The notes beneath the pieces were generated by a model, which was given only the letters and a program-made list of their open reading frames with translations, was not told the origin of the DNA and made no database searches. From positions 1 to 6,821 of the forward strand of contig DKYC01000068.1 in assembly GCA_002492295.1 (NCBI GenBank): 6,821 nt of DNA, read 5' to 3'. The position numbers were made by a program, and so were the translations under genes. Below are positions 6,221-6,821 of the stretch, one piece after another. How positions within the stretch are numbered: position 1 is the first letter of the stretch; every line of letters begins with the position of its first letter. Source of the stretch: Lachnospiraceae bacterium UBA7110. Its GTDB lineage: Bacteria > Bacillota > Clostridia > Lachnospirales > Lachnospiraceae.

Positions 6221-6240
6221 TTGACTACCTTTGACTACCT
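6221..6240. repeat. Perfect tandem 10-base repeat, candidate integrase arm-type sites
   Basis: TTGACTACCT occurs at 6221-6230 and again at 6231-6240. Short tandem direct repeats within about 100 bases of the crossover are typical of arm sites bound by the N-terminal domain of tyrosine integrases. Their place on the right of the tRNA fragment puts the element to the right. No integrase gene is seen, so the assignment rests on arrangement alone. Confidence 0.55.
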
Positions 6241-6259
6241 AATATTTAGATGGTAGAAA

Positions 6260-6287
6260 ATATGCAAGAAAGGAGTATCTTGCATGT
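6260..6287 (+). promoter_or_regulatory. Hairpin with AAGGAG in its loop region
   Basis: ATGCAAGA (6262-6269) pairs exactly with TCTTGCAT (6278-6285); one T-G and one A-T pair can extend it to 10 pairs. The 8-base loop region begins with AAGGAG (6270-6275), 8 bases before an ATG at 6284 that is itself in the stem. This could be a translation-control hairpin for the short frame at 6284-6340, or chance in AT-rich DNA. Confidence 0.35.
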
Positions 6288-6340
6288 ATGATACTTTTTA
6301 TGTTAATATTATACTGATAAACAGATGGTGTTTATTATGA
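6284..6340 (+). CDS. Possible 18-residue peptide frame
   Basis: ATG at 6284 follows AAGGAG (6270-6275) at 8 bases and is open for 18 codons to a TGA at 6338-6340 (MYDTFYVNIILINRWCLL). The peptide is hydrophobic in its middle. It could be a leader peptide, a small membrane peptide or the start of a decayed gene. Support is only the ribosome binding site and the hairpin around it; no family is recognised. Confidence 0.2.
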   Translation: MYDTFYVNIILINRWCLL

Positions 6341-6494
6341 GTTCGATTCTCATTATCAGATTTTTTTAAAAGGTGACACAATAGAATTTAATGTGCATGA
6401 TTGCAAAAGTAGAATAATTATATTTATTATTTCCAATATAAGATTAATAACAAAAATTAAGTTTGCTCAGATATTTAGCAAATTAACGGATAAA

Positions 6495-6821
6495 ATGAGT
6501 ATGGTAACAATACTGCCTGTAAGTACCTACGAGTTGGATAAAGAATACACACCTGAATATGATGCTAGAAACTGTATATATTTTATCCCGATAATAATTT
6601 GGAATAGAATCCCCGTTACAGTTAAAAACTGGTACGATAATACGTATGATTCTATTAACGGTTCACTTTCAATATCAGAATCCGATATTGGAGTTATAAG
6701 AACAGTTCAATTTCACATCAATAAGGCAACAGGCGCAATTAGGATAAAAGAATATAATCAAACTAATTTGCAGTCGGGCAGTACATGGTTTATAAAACCA
6801 AATCCAGTAGAAGGTTTAGGT
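6495..6821 (+). CDS. Partial gene of unknown function, running off the window
   Basis: The frame starting at ATG 6495 (a second ATG is at 6501) stays open for 109 codons to the right edge. The protein begins MSMVTILPVSTYELDKEYTP and includes a hydrophobic patch (CIYFIPIIIW, residues 27-36) followed by a polar, Ser/Asn/Thr-rich part that could be beta-rich. I do not recognise the family. The ribosome binding site is weak (GGA at 6488-6490, 4 bases away). The same frame is already open from 6321, with a GTG at 6393, so the true start may be further left or the gene may be truncated at its 5' end. An inverted repeat TTTGCT/AGCAAA (6462-6467, 6477-6482) precedes the ATG. The low G+C matches an acquired element and not the operon to the left. 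Confidence 0.45.
   Translation, partial: MSMVTILPVSTYELDKEYTPEYDARNCIYFIPIIIWNRIPVTVKNWYDNTYDSINGSLSISESDIGVIRTVQFHINKATGAIRIKEYNQTNLQSGSTWFIKPNPVEGLG

Larger units (their letters stand above)
6241..6494. other. AT-rich tract with no convincing gene
   Basis: Base composition drops sharply here: 6421-6480 has 11 G or C in 60, against 42 in 60 at 5281-5340. All three minus-strand frames are broken by stops. On the plus strand I see a hairpin with a ribosome-binding-like loop (6260-6287), an 18-codon frame (6284-6340), a T-arm-like hairpin (6337-6353) and a T7 run (6361-6367). A weak promoter-like pair, TTGCAA (6401-6406) and TATTAT (6425-6430), is spaced by 18 bases. The frame of the downstream partial gene is already open from 6321. 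Confidence 0.5.

Noticed and set aside
6146..6221. Complete minus-strand tRNA gene
   Set aside because: Only the T-arm and the acceptor 3' strand are present. No anticodon arm, D-arm or 5' acceptor strand can be found in the next 80 bases.
6462..6482. Inverted repeat TTTGCT/AGCAAA before the partial gene as an operator
   Set aside because: Six pairs around nine bases are expected by chance in such AT-rich DNA, and no well-placed promoter accompanies it.
6241..6821. Integrase or excisionase gene on the minus strand
   Set aside because: All three minus-strand frames carry frequent stops in the part I checked (about 6480-6720), and no catalytic motif is visible.
1..6821. CRISPR array, insertion sequence or riboswitch
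   Set aside because: No regularly spaced repeats, no transposase frame with terminal inverted repeats and no recognisable riboswitch consensus were seen. The 80-base leader of the operon is too short and lacks a terminator fold.

Overview
The window has two parts. Bases 1 to about 6140 hold a compact, same-strand four-gene operon of fairly high G+C. Bases 6146 to 6821 are an AT-rich tract that starts with an orphan 3' end of a tRNA or tmRNA gene. AGGAG-type ribosome binding sites, lipobox export and the style of the transporter proteins point to a Bacillota host, probably a Lachnospiraceae-like Clostridium; this is an inference from protein style, not a database match.

Operon (81-6005). Gene 1 is a large lipoprotein of 811 residues. 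It joins an N-terminal beta-propeller-like domain with an Asp-box motif to a C-terminal family 1 (sugar-type) solute-binding domain. Genes 2 and 3 are the two membrane permeases of a CUT1-type carbohydrate ABC importer, each with a cytoplasmic EAA loop. Gene 4 is a 574-residue HlyD/MFP-type membrane-fusion adaptor with an unusually long coiled coil. Spacings of 3, 86 and 10 bases suggest one transcript, closed by a strong intrinsic terminator at 6092-6134. No ATPase is encoded here, so the importer probably borrows an MsmX-type multitask ATPase or has one outside the window. No MacB/FtsX-type exporter partner for the adaptor is present either. An importer with a propeller-bearing receptor plus an exporter-type adaptor is the most unusual biology in the window.

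Control signals. An extended -10 promoter (30-38) overlaps a perfect 13-base dyad (34-46) just upstream of gene 1, after two tandem 11-base repeats. Two perfect back-to-back hairpins fill the gap between the two permease genes and probably tune processing or stability of the mRNA.

Right end (6146-6821). The fragment at 6146-6169 (minus strand) is the T-arm and acceptor 3' strand of a tRNA or tmRNA with no body. It is followed by two perfect tandem copies of a 10-base repeat (6221-6240) that resemble integrase arm-type sites, and then by a sharp fall in G+C. This looks like the boundary of an integrated element or its scar, with the element extending to the right. No integrase is visible in the window. 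The only gene-like frame in this part is an unrecognised open frame from 6495 that runs off the window.
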